Source of the DNA: Rhizobium johnstonii 3841
GTDB taxonomy: Bacteria; Pseudomonadota; Alphaproteobacteria; Rhizobiales; Rhizobiaceae
DNA length: 64,000 bases
Direction: 5' to 3'
NCBI RefSeq assembly: GCF_000009265.1
Contig: NC_008380.1
Coordinates: 4,547,501 to 4,611,500 of the forward strand
Below the pieces are notes generated by a model. The model was not told where the DNA came from, made no database searches, and saw only the letters and a list, made by a program, of their open reading frames with translations. Positions 11,583-20,223 of this stretch are shown here, in pieces (position 1 is the first letter of the stretch; each line of letters opens with the position of its first letter). A program made the translations under genes and the position numbers.

Positions 11583-12329
11583 ATGACGGAAGGCGCCAAA
11601 AGCACGATCGACCAGGGCGAAGTGGACCGCTTCTCGGCGATGGCGGCGGAATGGTGGAGCCCAACCGGCAAGTTCAAACCACTGCACAAGTTCAATCCCG
11701 TCCGGCTCGCCTATATCCGCGACAAGGCCTGCGAGAATTTCAGCCGTGATCCGAAAAGCGCGCGCCCGCTCGAAGGCCTGCGCGTGCTGGATATCGGCTG
11801 CGGCGGCGGTCTGTTGTCCGAACCTGTCGCCCGCATGGGCGCCTCCGTCGTCGGCGCCGATCCGTCCGAGAAAAATATTGGCATCGCCTCCACCCATGCG
11901 AAGGCCTCCGGCGTTTCGGTCGACTATCGCGCCGTCACCGCTGAAGGGCTCGCTGAGGCTGGCGAGACCTTCGATATCGTCTTGAACATGGAAGTTGTCG
12001 AACACGTCGCCGATGTCGAATTCTTCATGACCACCTGCGCGAAAATGGTCCGCCCCGGTGGCCTGATCTTCGTTGCCACCATCAACCGCACGATGAAGGC
12101 GGCAGCGCTTGCCATCTTTGCCGCCGAGAACATACTGCGCTGGCTGCCGCGCGGCACGCATCAGTATGAAAAGCTGGTGCGCCCGGAAGAACTGGAAGAG
12201 CCGCTGGTGGCGAGCGGCCTCGAGATCACCGACCGCACCGGCGTCTCCTTCAATCCGCTGTCGAACCAGTGGAACCTGTCTAAGGATATGGACGTGAATT
12301 ATATGCTGCTGGCAAAGCGGCCGACATAA
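11583..12329 (+). CDS. ubiG: Ubiquinone biosynthesis O-methyltransferase
   Basis: A 248-residue SAM-dependent enzyme that carries out both O-methylations in ubiquinone synthesis. The start at 11583 (MTEGAKS) is chosen because AAGGAG lies eight bases upstream; the frame runs to 11535 but the extra 16 residues are not typical. The SAM motif DIGCGGGLLSEP is clear, as are NMEVVEHV and the C-terminal VNYMLLA. It is divergent from lysC and ends about 80 bases before the convergent DUF1178 gene. Confidence 0.94.
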   Translation: MTEGAKSTIDQGEVDRFSAMAAEWWSPTGKFKPLHKFNPVRLAYIRDKACENFSRDPKSARPLEGLRVLDIGCGGGLLSEPVARMGASVVGADPSEKNIGIASTHAKASGVSVDYRAVTAEGLAEAGETFDIVLNMEVVEHVADVEFFMTTCAKMVRPGGLIFVATINRTMKAAALAIFAAENILRWLPRGTHQYEKLVRPEELEEPLVASGLEITDRTGVSFNPLSNQWNLSKDMDVNYMLLAKRPT

Positions 12330-12411
12330 CACCCGCCGCCAACAAGCCGGCTACATTTTCAGCGCGATACGCAGGCCGAAATCATGGACAGCAAGCGGCG
12401 TGAACTTCATG

Positions 12412-12840
12412 TCAGTTCACGTCTTCCGGCAAGACGGGAATGGCTGCGATCTCGATGCCCTCTTCCAAGAGCGCCTGCGCCTCATCGACTGTCGCCTGGC
12501 CGATGATGCCGCGGGCATCCGCCTCGCCGTAATGGATCTTGCGGGCTTCCTCGGGAAACTGCGTGCCGACGTCCTCGGAATTGGCCTTGACCGCCGCAAC
12601 GGCCTCCTTGAGTTTTTGCAGGGCCTCGCGGCGCATGGCATCCATCGCCAGCGTCTGCATCTTGTCTTTCCCACGCGCGGTCGATACCGACGGCGCCATC
12701 AACAGCTTGGAAATGGCGGCGGAATGACAGACCGGGCAGGTCAGGAAACCGGTTTCGACCTGACGGTCGAAATCGGCACTTTCCGAAAACCAGCCTTCGA
12801 ATTCATGGGCATTGTCACAGGTGAGGGAATAGCGGATCAA
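12412..12840 (-). CDS. DUF1178 family protein
   Basis: A 142-residue conserved alphaproteobacterial protein of unknown function. The N-terminus IRYSLTCDNAHEFEGWF is the family hallmark, with two cysteine pairs' worth of residues (C at 8 and a CPVC at about 35-38) suggesting a zinc ribbon. The start is TTG: its codon overlaps the stop of the upstream nitrilase gene (TTGA) and GGAGG lies nine bases before it, so translation is likely coupled. Last gene of the comF-grxC-nitrilase-DUF1178 set. Confidence 0.85.
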   Translation of the reverse strand: MIRYSLTCDNAHEFEGWFSESADFDRQVETGFLTCPVCHSAAISKLLMAPSVSTARGKDKMQTLAMDAMRREALQKLKEAVAAVKANSEDVGTQFPEEARKIHYGEADARGIIGQATVDEAQALLEEGIEIAAIPVLPEDVN

Positions 12841-13694
12841 GCGGCGACGCCTCCGGCGATTGCCCCCGCAATCTTCTCGACCGAGAATTCCCGGCCGTTC
12901 CTGAGGTTCGGGATCTTGTCATGTGCGGCCTTGACCGCACTCGGATCGATCTCGGCGACGATGACCGCCTCGCCGGTGGCGCCGGCCGACGCCAGCACCG
13001 TGCCCCAGGGATCGATGATCATCGAATGGCCGAAACTCTCGCGCCCATCCTCATGCCGGCCCGCCTGCGCGGCGGCGATGACGAAAACCCCGTTCTCGAT
13101 CGCGCGTGCCCTGAGCAGGATCTCCCAATGCGCCTCGCCGGTCTGCTTGGTGAAGGCGGCAGGAACTGTCATCACCTCGGCGCCGGCCATGGCCTGGGCG
13201 CGGAAGAGTGCGGGAAACCGCACGTCATAGCAGATCGCAAAGCCCATTTCGGCAAAGGGCAGCGACAGGACGCGGGCCTCCGAGCCTGCCGTATAGGCGG
13301 CACTTTCACGCCAGCTCTCGCCATTGTCGAGGTCGACGTCGAACATATGGATCTTGTCGTAGCGATTAAGAATCCTGCCGTCGGGACCGAACAGGAAACC
13401 GCGATTGGCGATCTTGCCGTCGGCAAGGGCGATCGCCGTCGAGCCGACATGCATGTGGATGCCGAGTTCCCTGGCGAGATCTGAGCCGGTCTTGACGATG
13501 ATGTCATGCGCCTCGTCGGCAAGCACGGCGCGTGCCGCGGCACGGTCGCGCTGCAGCATGCCGGTCATTTCGGGCGTCTGCACATAGATCGCGCCCTGGC
13601 CAGCGGCCTCGCGCACCAGCCGCGCCATGGCGGCGGCATTCCTCACCGGATCGACCCCGGAGCACATCTGGACGGCGGCGGCCTTGAAGCTCAT
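12837..13694 (-). CDS. Carbon-nitrogen hydrolase (Nit2-like omega-amidase family)
   Basis: A 285-residue nitrilase-superfamily amidase. The Glu-Lys-Cys triad is visible in PEMTG, YDKIHMFDVD and ICYDVRFP. Closest in pattern to Nit2/omega-amidase and deaminated-glutathione amidase (NIT1); the substrate cannot be fixed from sequence alone. The start MSFKAAAVQM at 13694 is preferred over an upstream start at 13775, which would overlap grxC. It lies 10 bases after glutaredoxin, a pairing that fits a role in glutathione repair. Confidence 0.9.
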   Translation of the reverse strand: MSFKAAAVQMCSGVDPVRNAAAMARLVREAAGQGAIYVQTPEMTGMLQRDRAAARAVLADEAHDIIVKTGSDLARELGIHMHVGSTAIALADGKIANRGFLFGPDGRILNRYDKIHMFDVDLDNGESWRESAAYTAGSEARVLSLPFAEMGFAICYDVRFPALFRAQAMAGAEVMTVPAAFTKQTGEAHWEILLRARAIENGVFVIAAAQAGRHEDGRESFGHSMIIDPWGTVLASAGATGEAVIVAEIDPSAVKAAHDKIPNLRNGREFSVEKIAGAIAGGVAA

Positions 13695-13704
13695 CGGTTC
13701 TTCC

Positions 13705-13962
13705 TCAGGCTGCCAGCATCGGATCGAGCTTGCCGGCCCGATCGAGCGCAAAGAGATCGTCGCAACCGCCGACATGATCGGCGCCGATGAAGATCTGCGG
13801 AAAAGTGGTACGCCCGTTCGACTTGCCGATCATCTCCTGGCGAAGATCCGGCGAAAAGGTCGCGTCGTGCTCGACATATTCGACACCCTTTTCTTCGAGA
13901 AGGGACTTGGCGCGGGTGCAATAGCCGCAGAACTGCCGTGTATAGATTGTGACGGGTACCAT
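13705..13962 (-). CDS. grxC: Glutaredoxin 3
   Basis: An 85-residue dithiol glutaredoxin with active site CGYC at residues 12-15, a TFPQIFI cis-proline segment and a GGCDDL glutathione-binding turn. It reduces disulfides and mixed glutathione disulfides in the cytoplasm. The start MVPVTIYT at 13962 gives the family's usual length; GGAGA lies just upstream. It sits 31 bases after comF. Confidence 0.94.
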   Translation of the reverse strand: MVPVTIYTRQFCGYCTRAKSLLEEKGVEYVEHDATFSPDLRQEMIGKSNGRTTFPQIFIGADHVGGCDDLFALDRAGKLDPMLAA

Positions 13963-13993
13963 AATCTCTCCAGACCGATGCCGGGTATTTCTG

Positions 13994-14770
13994 TCATATA
14001 GGCTCGGAGAGAGCCCTTGCAAAGGTCAAAACCGTTATGTCGGTCGCACCCGCCTTGCGCAGTGTCCGGCTTGCCGCGGCAACCGTCGCCCCTGTTGTAT
14101 AGACGTCGTCGATAAGGACGATGCGCTTGCCGAAAATGTCGTTTTCGCTACCCTTGGCGATCGCAAAAGCGCCCCTGACATTGTCCTCGCGCGCCTTTGC
14201 GCCAAGGCCGACCTGCTGGCTGGTGCGCTTGACGCGTATAAGCGTGGCGGCAAGCAGCGGCCTGCCCGAGAGCCTTGCCATATGGCGGGCAAGCTCGGCT
14301 GCCTGGTTGAACTTGCGCGTGAGCATACGGCTACGGTGCAGCGGCACCGGGATCAGCGCATCGCAGCTTTCAACCGTCCCGTCGGAAGCGCGCAGCATCC
14401 AGGCTGCCATCATCGGCGCCAGATCGGTGCGATCGCGATATTTCAGCCCATGAACGAGATCGCGGACCGCGTGGTCGTGGGTCGCCGCCGACCGCAGCCG
14501 ATCGAAGGCCGGCGGGTTGGCGATCGCCTCGGCGCTGAGGATGCCGGCGCCGAGATCGTGCGAGAAGGGAATGCCGAGCACCTCGCAATAGGGCCGTTCG
14601 ATGAAGCGGATGCCGGACCAGCATTTCGCGCAGAGCCCGCGATGGACGCCGGTCGAAATGCCGCAGACGGAACAGGCGGGTGGATAAAAGAAATCGGCAA
14701 GCGCCGAAAACGGTCGCAAGAGATGCGTGCGCAAGAATTCTGCCGGTCTTTTCAATTCGATTGGCCCCAT
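13994..14770 (-). CDS. comF: ComF family protein
   Basis: A 258-residue protein with an N-terminal zinc ribbon (CSVCG and CAKCW, about residues 35-58) and a C-terminal phosphoribosyltransferase fold with the PRPP loop IVLIDDVYTTGAT near 210. The family is linked to DNA uptake in naturally competent bacteria, but it is widespread in rhizobia where the job is unknown. First gene of the set running through grxC, nitrilase and DUF1178; divergent from the methyltransferase at 14848. Confidence 0.88.
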   Translation of the reverse strand: MGPIELKRPAEFLRTHLLRPFSALADFFYPPACSVCGISTGVHRGLCAKCWSGIRFIERPYCEVLGIPFSHDLGAGILSAEAIANPPAFDRLRSAATHDHAVRDLVHGLKYRDRTDLAPMMAAWMLRASDGTVESCDALIPVPLHRSRMLTRKFNQAAELARHMARLSGRPLLAATLIRVKRTSQQVGLGAKAREDNVRGAFAIAKGSENDIFGKRIVLIDDVYTTGATVAAASRTLRKAGATDITVLTFARALSEPI

Positions 14771-14847
14771 GCCGCAGAGACTAGCGCGTTCTCCACGAAA
14801 GGAAAATCGTCTTGCCGCACAGACGGCGCGGGACTAAGGACATCGCC

Positions 14848-15732
14848 ATGGAAACGATCTTCGACAGAGCCCTGATCGCCGCACATCGCCATCGCGCGCT
14901 TGCCAACAACGATCCGAAAGCCGCCTTCCTGCTCGACATCGCCGCCGAGGAAATGGGCGAAAGGCTTTCCGTGGTCGAGCGGACTTTCGAGACTGCCGTC
15001 GAACTGCATGGCGCAACCGGTGCGGCCGCCCGCGCCGCGCTGGCGACGGGCAAAATCGGCACGATGATCCGCGTTGAAAGCGAGAAGGCCTATGCCGGGC
15101 CGCACCAGATCTTGATCGAGGCGCCGCTCGAGGACGTGCCGCTTGAACCGCAATCGGCCAATCTCATCCTTGCGCCACTCAGCCTGCATCTGACCAACGA
15201 TACGCCGGGTGTCTTCATCCAGATCCGCCGCGCCCTGAAGCCGGACGGCCTTTTCCTGGCCGCGATCCCCGGCGCCGGCACGTTGCAGGAACTGCGCGAC
15301 GTGCTGCTGGCCGCCGAGGTCGAGATGACAGGCGGCGCAAGCCCGCGTGTCATTCCCTTCGCGGATGTGCGCGATGTCGGCAGCCTCATGCAGCGCGCCG
15401 GCTTCGCGTTGCCGGTGATCGATGCGGAGAATTATACGGTGCGCTATGATTCGCTCTTTCCGCTGATGCGGGATCTGAGAGCGATGGGCATGAGCAATCC
15501 GCTTGCAGCCCGCGCCCGGATGCCACTGACGCGCGCCTTCTTCCTGCGCGCAGCGGAGATCTACGCCGAACGTTATTCTGATCCCGACGGACGTATCCGC
15601 GCTACCTTCTCGATCATCTATGTCTCGGGATGGGCTGCCCACGAGAGCCAGCAAAAGCCGCTCAAGCCGGGTTCGGCCAAGGCGCGCCTTGCCGATGCAC
15701 TGAAGGTGGACGAACACAAGCTCAAGCAGTGA
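14848..15732 (+). CDS. SAM-dependent methyltransferase, BioC/NDUFAF5-like
   Basis: A 294-residue protein. The start METIFDRAL at 14848 has AAGGA nine bases upstream. The opening FDRALIAAHRHRAL is characteristic of the alphaproteobacterial relatives of mitochondrial NDUFAF5 (complex I assembly) and BioC. The usual glycine-rich SAM loop is poorly conserved here, while the later LSLHLTNDTPGVF and LFLAAIPGAGTL segments fit the fold. Role in complex I assembly is inferred from the family. Confidence 0.78.
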   Translation: METIFDRALIAAHRHRALANNDPKAAFLLDIAAEEMGERLSVVERTFETAVELHGATGAAARAALATGKIGTMIRVESEKAYAGPHQILIEAPLEDVPLEPQSANLILAPLSLHLTNDTPGVFIQIRRALKPDGLFLAAIPGAGTLQELRDVLLAAEVEMTGGASPRVIPFADVRDVGSLMQRAGFALPVIDAENYTVRYDSLFPLMRDLRAMGMSNPLAARARMPLTRAFFLRAAEIYAERYSDPDGRIRATFSIIYVSGWAAHESQQKPLKPGSAKARLADALKVDEHKLKQ

Positions 15733-15747
15733 GGGCCGGCGGCTTCT

Positions 15748-15915
15748 TCAATTCACCGTCATATTGTTATTGATCACGTTGAAGACGCCTTGCAGGGCGC
15801 CGGTGAAGACCCCGAGACCGGAGACGAGCGCGCCACAAATGAGGGCGGCGATCAAGCCATACTCAATTGCAGTCGCACCTCTGTCATCTGCAAGAAATGC
15901 TTTCAAAATACGCAT
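15748..15915 (-). CDS. Flp-type IVb pilin
   Basis: A 55-residue pilin precursor. A short basic leader ends in RG, followed by the class IVb start ATAIEYGLIAALI with the conserved Glu and Tyr, then a hydrophobic helix. The prepilin peptidase should cut after that Gly. The start MRILKAFLADD at 15915 matches family length. No tad/cpa assembly gene is near, so it is an orphan copy that must use machinery encoded elsewhere or serve another purpose. Confidence 0.9.
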   Translation of the reverse strand: MRILKAFLADDRGATAIEYGLIAALICGALVSGLGVFTGALQGVFNVINNNMTVN

Positions 15916-15989
15916 TATTTCGCGACCCTCTGAGCGAAACCAACGGCAAACGATCAATTCCACGGCCATCGGGCGACGGCCGGTATTTT

Positions 15990-16307
15990 TCAGCAACCGG
16001 CGCCGACGCCATAGCCCTGGACGACGCAGACCGAGCCGGGCGTATCCTGGAGGACGCTGCGGCGGATCGTATAGCGCTTGCCGCTTTCGCTCTTGGGGAT
16101 CGATCCCGTCGTGATCGTATCAAAATCCGCCGGAGCACTGGCAAAGACGCTTTTCTTCGAGGAATCCGCAAGCATTGGTGTCAGGATAAGCGTCAGCGCG
16201 ACCACCGCCGTGCCGAACAGGAGGGCGATATTCAGCGCACCCGTCCTGCGCGAGGCAGACGAGGCCCGTTCCTTTTCCCGGACAGCTTTCCAGAAATCAT
16301 CGTCCAT
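15990..16307 (-). CDS. Small single-span membrane protein, unknown function
   Basis: A 105-residue protein I do not recognise. Start MDDDFWKAV at 16307 is preferred over one 36 residues earlier because the upstream part is not protein-like. It has a charged cytoplasmic start, one membrane helix at about 25-45 (ALNIALLFGTAVVALTL), a Ser/Lys linker, and a C-terminal periplasmic tail with two cysteines (SVCVVQ and a terminal GAGC). It lies 74 bases upstream of the Flp pilin on the same strand. Confidence 0.7.
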   Translation of the reverse strand: MDDDFWKAVREKERASSASRRTGALNIALLFGTAVVALTLILTPMLADSSKKSVFASAPADFDTITTGSIPKSESGKRYTIRRSVLQDTPGSVCVVQGYGVGAGC

Positions 16308-16433
16308 GACGTCAAGCCTTTTAATACACGCACGCCAGATGCTTGATTGAGGCCGATCTTTGGCAGAAGGTGTTAAACGATCCATTAATATCCACAGCCG
16401 AAAATGGCGTGGCACAATAATAATCAGATAATG

Positions 16434-16847
16434 CTAAAGTAAATCCTGCAACATTGGGATGAGCGGCTCGTCGGCTGGCGGCATCGGATAATCGCGCAGC
16501 GCCTGCGGGCGCACCCATTTCAGCGCCTGGCCCTCGCGGCCCTGGGGAATGCCCTCATAGCGCCGGCAGATATAAAGCGGCATCAAAAGGTGGAAGGTCT
16601 CGTAGGAGTGGCTGGCAAAGGTAAGCGGCGCGAGGCAGGCGATCTTGGTGTGGATGCCGAGCTCTTCCTCGAGCTCGCGCACCAGCGTTTCCTCCGGCGT
16701 CTCGCCCGGCTCGACCTTGCCGCCGGGAAACTCCCAGAGCCCGGCAAGCGACTTTCCCTCGGGGCGCTGTGCCAACAGGATACGCCCATCGGCATCGATC
16801 AGCGCACAGGCAGCGACCAGCAATATCTTCCGGCCCGCCTCGCTCAT
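16434..16847 (-). CDS. mutT: 8-oxo-dGTP diphosphatase (Nudix)
   Basis: A 137-residue Nudix hydrolase that removes oxidised dGTP from the nucleotide pool. The Nudix box is intact: GGKVEPGETPEE...RELEEELGI (about 37-60). GGAG precedes its ATG, and the ATG overlaps the stop of the upstream acetyltransferase (ATGA), so argJ, the GNAT gene and mutT are probably co-transcribed. Confidence 0.93.
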   Translation of the reverse strand: MSEAGRKILLVAACALIDADGRILLAQRPEGKSLAGLWEFPGGKVEPGETPEETLVRELEEELGIHTKIACLAPLTFASHSYETFHLLMPLYICRRYEGIPQGREGQALKWVRPQALRDYPMPPADEPLIPMLQDLL

Positions 16848-17650
16848 CGCGGCTCCTTTTGCCAATAGCAATAATGATAGGCGTCGCGAAAACCGAGACG
16901 CTCATAAAGTGCGATGGCCGGGCGGTTGGACAGCTTCACCTGCAGCCAGGCCGAACGGGCGCTGCGCATGCGCGCCCAGCGCAGCGCCGAGGTCAGGATT
17001 TCGATGCCGAGCCCTTCGCGCCGCCGCGCCTCGGAGACCGAAAGCGACATGATGCCGGCGAGGTCGTTGTCCTGGACGCAGAGCACGGTCGCAAGCGGGC
17101 CGTCCACCGCGTTCTCGATCATGAACAGGCCGGATGGCGGCTTGATCGCCGAAATGATCTCGGCAAGCGCCGGCTTCAGCCTCAGTGGCGCCTGGTCGAC
17201 GGCGAGGTTGGCGTCGACGAAACGACCGACATCATGGGTCGGCAGGTGATCGAGCGTATCCGGCAGCTCCGCCTCGGCGAGGTCGCAGGTCATCACCACC
17301 GTATCGTCGAAGCGCGTCCAGTTCTGCGCGCGCAGAAGTTCGATCAGCACCGGCGAGGCAAGCGGCGTCTGGCGGACCACGGCGGCGCGGCCATAGGCCT
17401 CGAACTTCCGGCTCGCCTTTTCCAGGCGGATTTCGACGTCGCGATGATCCGAGGGATCGAGCGGCACGATCGAGTTCAGCCGGTTGGACGGGTGACCGGC
17501 CGTCAGCCGCACCTGCCAGCTGCCGTCATATTGCACGGATGCCGCCGGCCAGGCGCGGAAGCCGACGGCCTCCAGCCTGCGCACCAGCGGCAGATTGTGT
17601 GAGGAAATGGATGCCTGCGCCAATGAACGATCAGCTCCGATAGTCGCCAT
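16844..17650 (-). CDS. GNAT family N-acetyltransferase
   Basis: A 268-residue protein with a C-terminal GNAT domain; the acetyl-CoA loop is the RRREGLGIEIL segment, and ALYERLGFRDAYHYCYW is the typical end of the fold. The N-terminal half is a second, degenerate GNAT-like region. Start MATIGADRS at 17650 overlaps the argJ end by 20 bases. In rhizobia it sits between argJ and mutT; the substrate is unknown. Confidence 0.85.
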   Translation of the reverse strand: MATIGADRSLAQASISSHNLPLVRRLEAVGFRAWPAASVQYDGSWQVRLTAGHPSNRLNSIVPLDPSDHRDVEIRLEKASRKFEAYGRAAVVRQTPLASPVLIELLRAQNWTRFDDTVVMTCDLAEAELPDTLDHLPTHDVGRFVDANLAVDQAPLRLKPALAEIISAIKPPSGLFMIENAVDGPLATVLCVQDNDLAGIMSLSVSEARRREGLGIEILTSALRWARMRSARSAWLQVKLSNRPAIALYERLGFRDAYHYCYWQKEPR

Positions 17651-18872
17651 TGATCGCAACATATTCCTTGGTGAGGTCGCAGGTCCAGACCGTTGCCGTG
17701 CCGGCACCGAGCCCGATATCGACTTTTACGGGGATATCCTGGGCCTTCATGACGTCCGAGGCAGCCGTCTCGGAATAATCGGGATCACGCTCGCCATTGA
17801 CGGCGACCCTGATATCGCCAAACCAGATGGCGAGCCTGTCGCGGTCGGCCATCTCGCCGGATTTGCCGACAGCCATGACGATACGGCCCCAATTGGCGTC
17901 TTCGCCGGCGGCCGCGGTCTTGACCAACGGCGAATTGGCGATCGACAGCGCGATGCGCTTGGCGGCGGCATCGCTCTCGGCACCCGTCACGGTGATTTCG
18001 AGCATCTTGGTGGCACCTTCGCCGTCCCGCACCACCTGCAGCGACAGATCCTTCAGCACTTCGTTGAGTGCGGCCCGGAAGGTTGCAAGCCGCGGGTCGT
18101 CGGCGCGTTCGATGCGGGCCTGGCCGTCCTCGGCTGCGGCGCCCGTTGCAAACAGCATCAGTGTGTCGGAAGTGGAAGTGTCGCTGTCGACGGTCATGGA
18201 ATTGAAGGTCGGGCCGACACCGTCGGACAGAAGCGCCTGCAGCGCGGCAGGCGCAATGTCGGCATCGGTGACGACGAAGGAGAGCATCGTCGCCATATCG
18301 GGCGCGATCATGCCGGCGCCCTTGGCGATGCCGTTGATCGTCACGGCCACGCCGCCGATCTCGGCGCTGCGGGTGGAAACCTTCGGATAGGTGTCGGTCG
18401 TCATGATCGCCTTGGCGGCCTCGAACCAGAAATCACCGGTCGCTTCGACCTGCATCTGATCCAGAACGCCTGCGAATTTGGTGGCATCGAGCGGCTCGCC
18501 GATAACGCCGGTCGAGGCCAGGTAGACCTCGTTTTCGGCGCAGCCGACGGCAGTCGCAGCCGATTTCGCCGTCAGCGCGGTCGCCTGGCGGCCTTTCAGT
18601 CCGGTGAAAGCATTGGCATTGCCTGAGTTGACGACGACGGCGCGGGCGCTGCCATGGGGGAGATTGGCCCGGCAGAAATCGACCGGCGCCGACGGGCACT
18701 TCGAGCGGGTAAAAACGCCCGCAACAGTCGCCGGTCTGTCGAAGACCATCATCAGCACGTCGGTACGGTTCTTGTACTTGATGCCGGCGGAAGCCGTCGC
18801 CATGCGCACGCCGCGCAACGGTGGCATCGAGACGAAGGATTTCGGAGCAAGCGGAGAGACGGAACCGGACAT
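17631..18872 (-). CDS. argJ: Bifunctional glutamate N-acetyltransferase / amino-acid acetyltransferase
   Basis: A 413-residue enzyme of the cyclic arginine pathway that moves acetyl from N-acetylornithine to glutamate. It is made as one chain and cuts itself into alpha and beta subunits; the conserved KGAGMIAPDMATML site places the nucleophile at Thr195. The start MSGSVSPLAP at 18872 is preferred over one 40 residues earlier. NSGNANAFTG and DSDTSTSDT motifs are present. Upstream lies an intergenic repeat and the terminator of the parvulin gene, so it likely has its own promoter. Confidence 0.95.
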   Translation of the reverse strand: MSGSVSPLAPKSFVSMPPLRGVRMATASAGIKYKNRTDVLMMVFDRPATVAGVFTRSKCPSAPVDFCRANLPHGSARAVVVNSGNANAFTGLKGRQATALTAKSAATAVGCAENEVYLASTGVIGEPLDATKFAGVLDQMQVEATGDFWFEAAKAIMTTDTYPKVSTRSAEIGGVAVTINGIAKGAGMIAPDMATMLSFVVTDADIAPAALQALLSDGVGPTFNSMTVDSDTSTSDTLMLFATGAAAEDGQARIERADDPRLATFRAALNEVLKDLSLQVVRDGEGATKMLEITVTGAESDAAAKRIALSIANSPLVKTAAAGEDANWGRIVMAVGKSGEMADRDRLAIWFGDIRVAVNGERDPDYSETAASDVMKAQDIPVKVDIGLGAGTATVWTCDLTKEYVAINGDYRS

Positions 18873-18951
18873 GAATGAGACCTGCCAATGAGCATTTCCA
18901 GGCGAAATGGAAACCGGTTCGCCGTCCGGAAATGCGACAACAAACGATGCC

Positions 18952-19057
18952 AGAGCATGATACCGAAAAGCGTCAGCGGTTTTCGGCATCATGCTCTACT
19001 TTTTGATTTAGATCCGGATTCAGATTCAGGTCGATCAGGCCCAAATCATCCGGATCT
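18952..19057. repeat. Composite palindromic intergenic repeat, family A, copy 1
   Basis: First arm 18952-18997: AGAGCATGATACCGAAAAG ... CTTTTCGG-like return ending ATGCTCT, a long imperfect palindrome. Second arm about 19010-19057: AGATCCGGATT ... AATCATCCGGATCT. The same two-part layout recurs at 63115-63217 and, inverted, at 51083-51177. It matches my memory of RIME-type elements of rhizobia. Confidence 0.85.
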
Positions 19058-19063
19058 AATGAA

Positions 19064-19084
19064 GGGCCCGGAAGAACCGGGCCC
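19064..19084 (-). terminator. Hairpin downstream of the parvulin gene
   Basis: GGGCCCGG and CCGGGCCC form an 8-bp GC-only stem with a 5-base loop, 12 bases past the stop of the parvulin gene on the minus strand. The following bases are only weakly T-rich. Confidence 0.65.
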
Positions 19085-19095
19085 GGATGCGATTA

Positions 19096-19977
19096 TTACT
19101 GCTGCGGTGCCGGCGCAACGGGCTCGCTGCCCGGCTCCGGCTGCTTGTTGGCCTGGTCGTAACCCTTGCGTAGCGTCTCGTCCGTGATCTCGATCTTGGC
19201 GGAGGCTTTCGCCTTGTTCAGAAGCTCAAGATACTTGTCGCGCATGACGAGCTGACGAACCTGATCCTGCACCTGCTCGAAGGGCGGCGGCGGAGCGTCG
19301 CGCTTATCTTCGACCTTGATGACGTGGAAGCCGAAATCGGTCTTAACCGGCGTCTTGGAATAGGTGCCCTTCTCAAGCGCGAAGGCTGCGTCTTCGAATT
19401 CCTTGACCATGCGGCCGCGCGAGAAATAACCGAGATCGCCGCCTTCCGACTTGTTCGGATCGGTGGACTTTTCCTTGGCGAGTTCGGCGAAATCCTTGCC
19501 GGCGTCGAGCTGCTTGATGATGTCCTTGGCTTCGTCCTCGGTCTTGACGAGGATATGACGGGCGTGGACTTCCTCCTGCTTCGGCAGGGCGGCGACTTCC
19601 TTGTCGTAACGGGCCTTGACTTCGTCAGGCGTCACGATGTCGACGACATGCTTCTTGAAATAGGCATTGTGCAGCTCGCGGTCGGAGAGATACTGCATGC
19701 GCTTCTTGAATTCGTCGGTCTGATCAAGCTTCTCGGCCGCAGCGTCGGCGGCAAGCAGCTTCACGTCGATGGCGGCGGAAAGGGCTGCGACCTTCTTCTG
19801 GTCATCGGGAAGCTGCGCCAGCTGGGGGTCGAGATTGGCGACGGCAAGGTCGAGTTCCGACTGGTGGATCTCCAGGGTGCCGACCTTGGCGATGACGGCG
19901 TCATCGGCATAGGCCGGGGCCTGGAGCGCAACAAAGGTTGCAAACGCCAGAACGGCAAGTTTGTTGGTGCTCAACAT
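19096..19977 (-). CDS. Periplasmic peptidyl-prolyl isomerase (parvulin / SurA-PpiD type)
   Basis: A 293-residue folding factor. It begins with a Sec signal peptide (about 1-24, cut after AYA), followed by a helical SurA-like N-terminal region and a PpiC/rotamase domain at about 130-235 with VHARHILVKTEDEA, GGDLGYFSRGRM and TDFGFHVIKVED. The C-terminus is Pro/Gln-rich. It is divergent from secA, so an exported chaperone and the export motor share a control region of 246 bases. Confidence 0.92.
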   Translation of the reverse strand: MLSTNKLAVLAFATFVALQAPAYADDAVIAKVGTLEIHQSELDLAVANLDPQLAQLPDDQKKVAALSAAIDVKLLAADAAAEKLDQTDEFKKRMQYLSDRELHNAYFKKHVVDIVTPDEVKARYDKEVAALPKQEEVHARHILVKTEDEAKDIIKQLDAGKDFAELAKEKSTDPNKSEGGDLGYFSRGRMVKEFEDAAFALEKGTYSKTPVKTDFGFHVIKVEDKRDAPPPPFEQVQDQVRQLVMRDKYLELLNKAKASAKIEITDETLRKGYDQANKQPEPGSEPVAPAPQQ

Positions 19978-20080
19978 GAAATACCCTTCACAGTTACATT
20001 GCCGGTTTCAGCATCCCCTGAATCCAGCCCAAAATAGCCATCAACACCGGATTGTGGCCTTTCTGTATCCGCCAAATCCG

Positions 20081-20109
20081 TTGACATCATTCGACCCCCC
20101 TCTTATCTG
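20081..20109 (+). promoter_or_regulatory. Likely housekeeping promoter of secA
   Basis: A perfect TTGACA at 20081-20086 is followed after 17 bases by TATCTG at 20104-20109. It is about 115 bases ahead of the secA start and points towards it. A 12-bp palindrome AGGCGCGCGCCT (20150-20161) would lie in the leader. Confidence 0.65.
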
Positions 20110-20223
20110 TCACGCAACCTCGCGTCCAGAACAGTTTCCGGGCGTTTTAAGGCGCGCGCCTGATTTTCGGCTGGGCCGCGGACAAGAAACGCCGGGGATG
20201 AATATTGAGAAAGGGCCAGTCAT

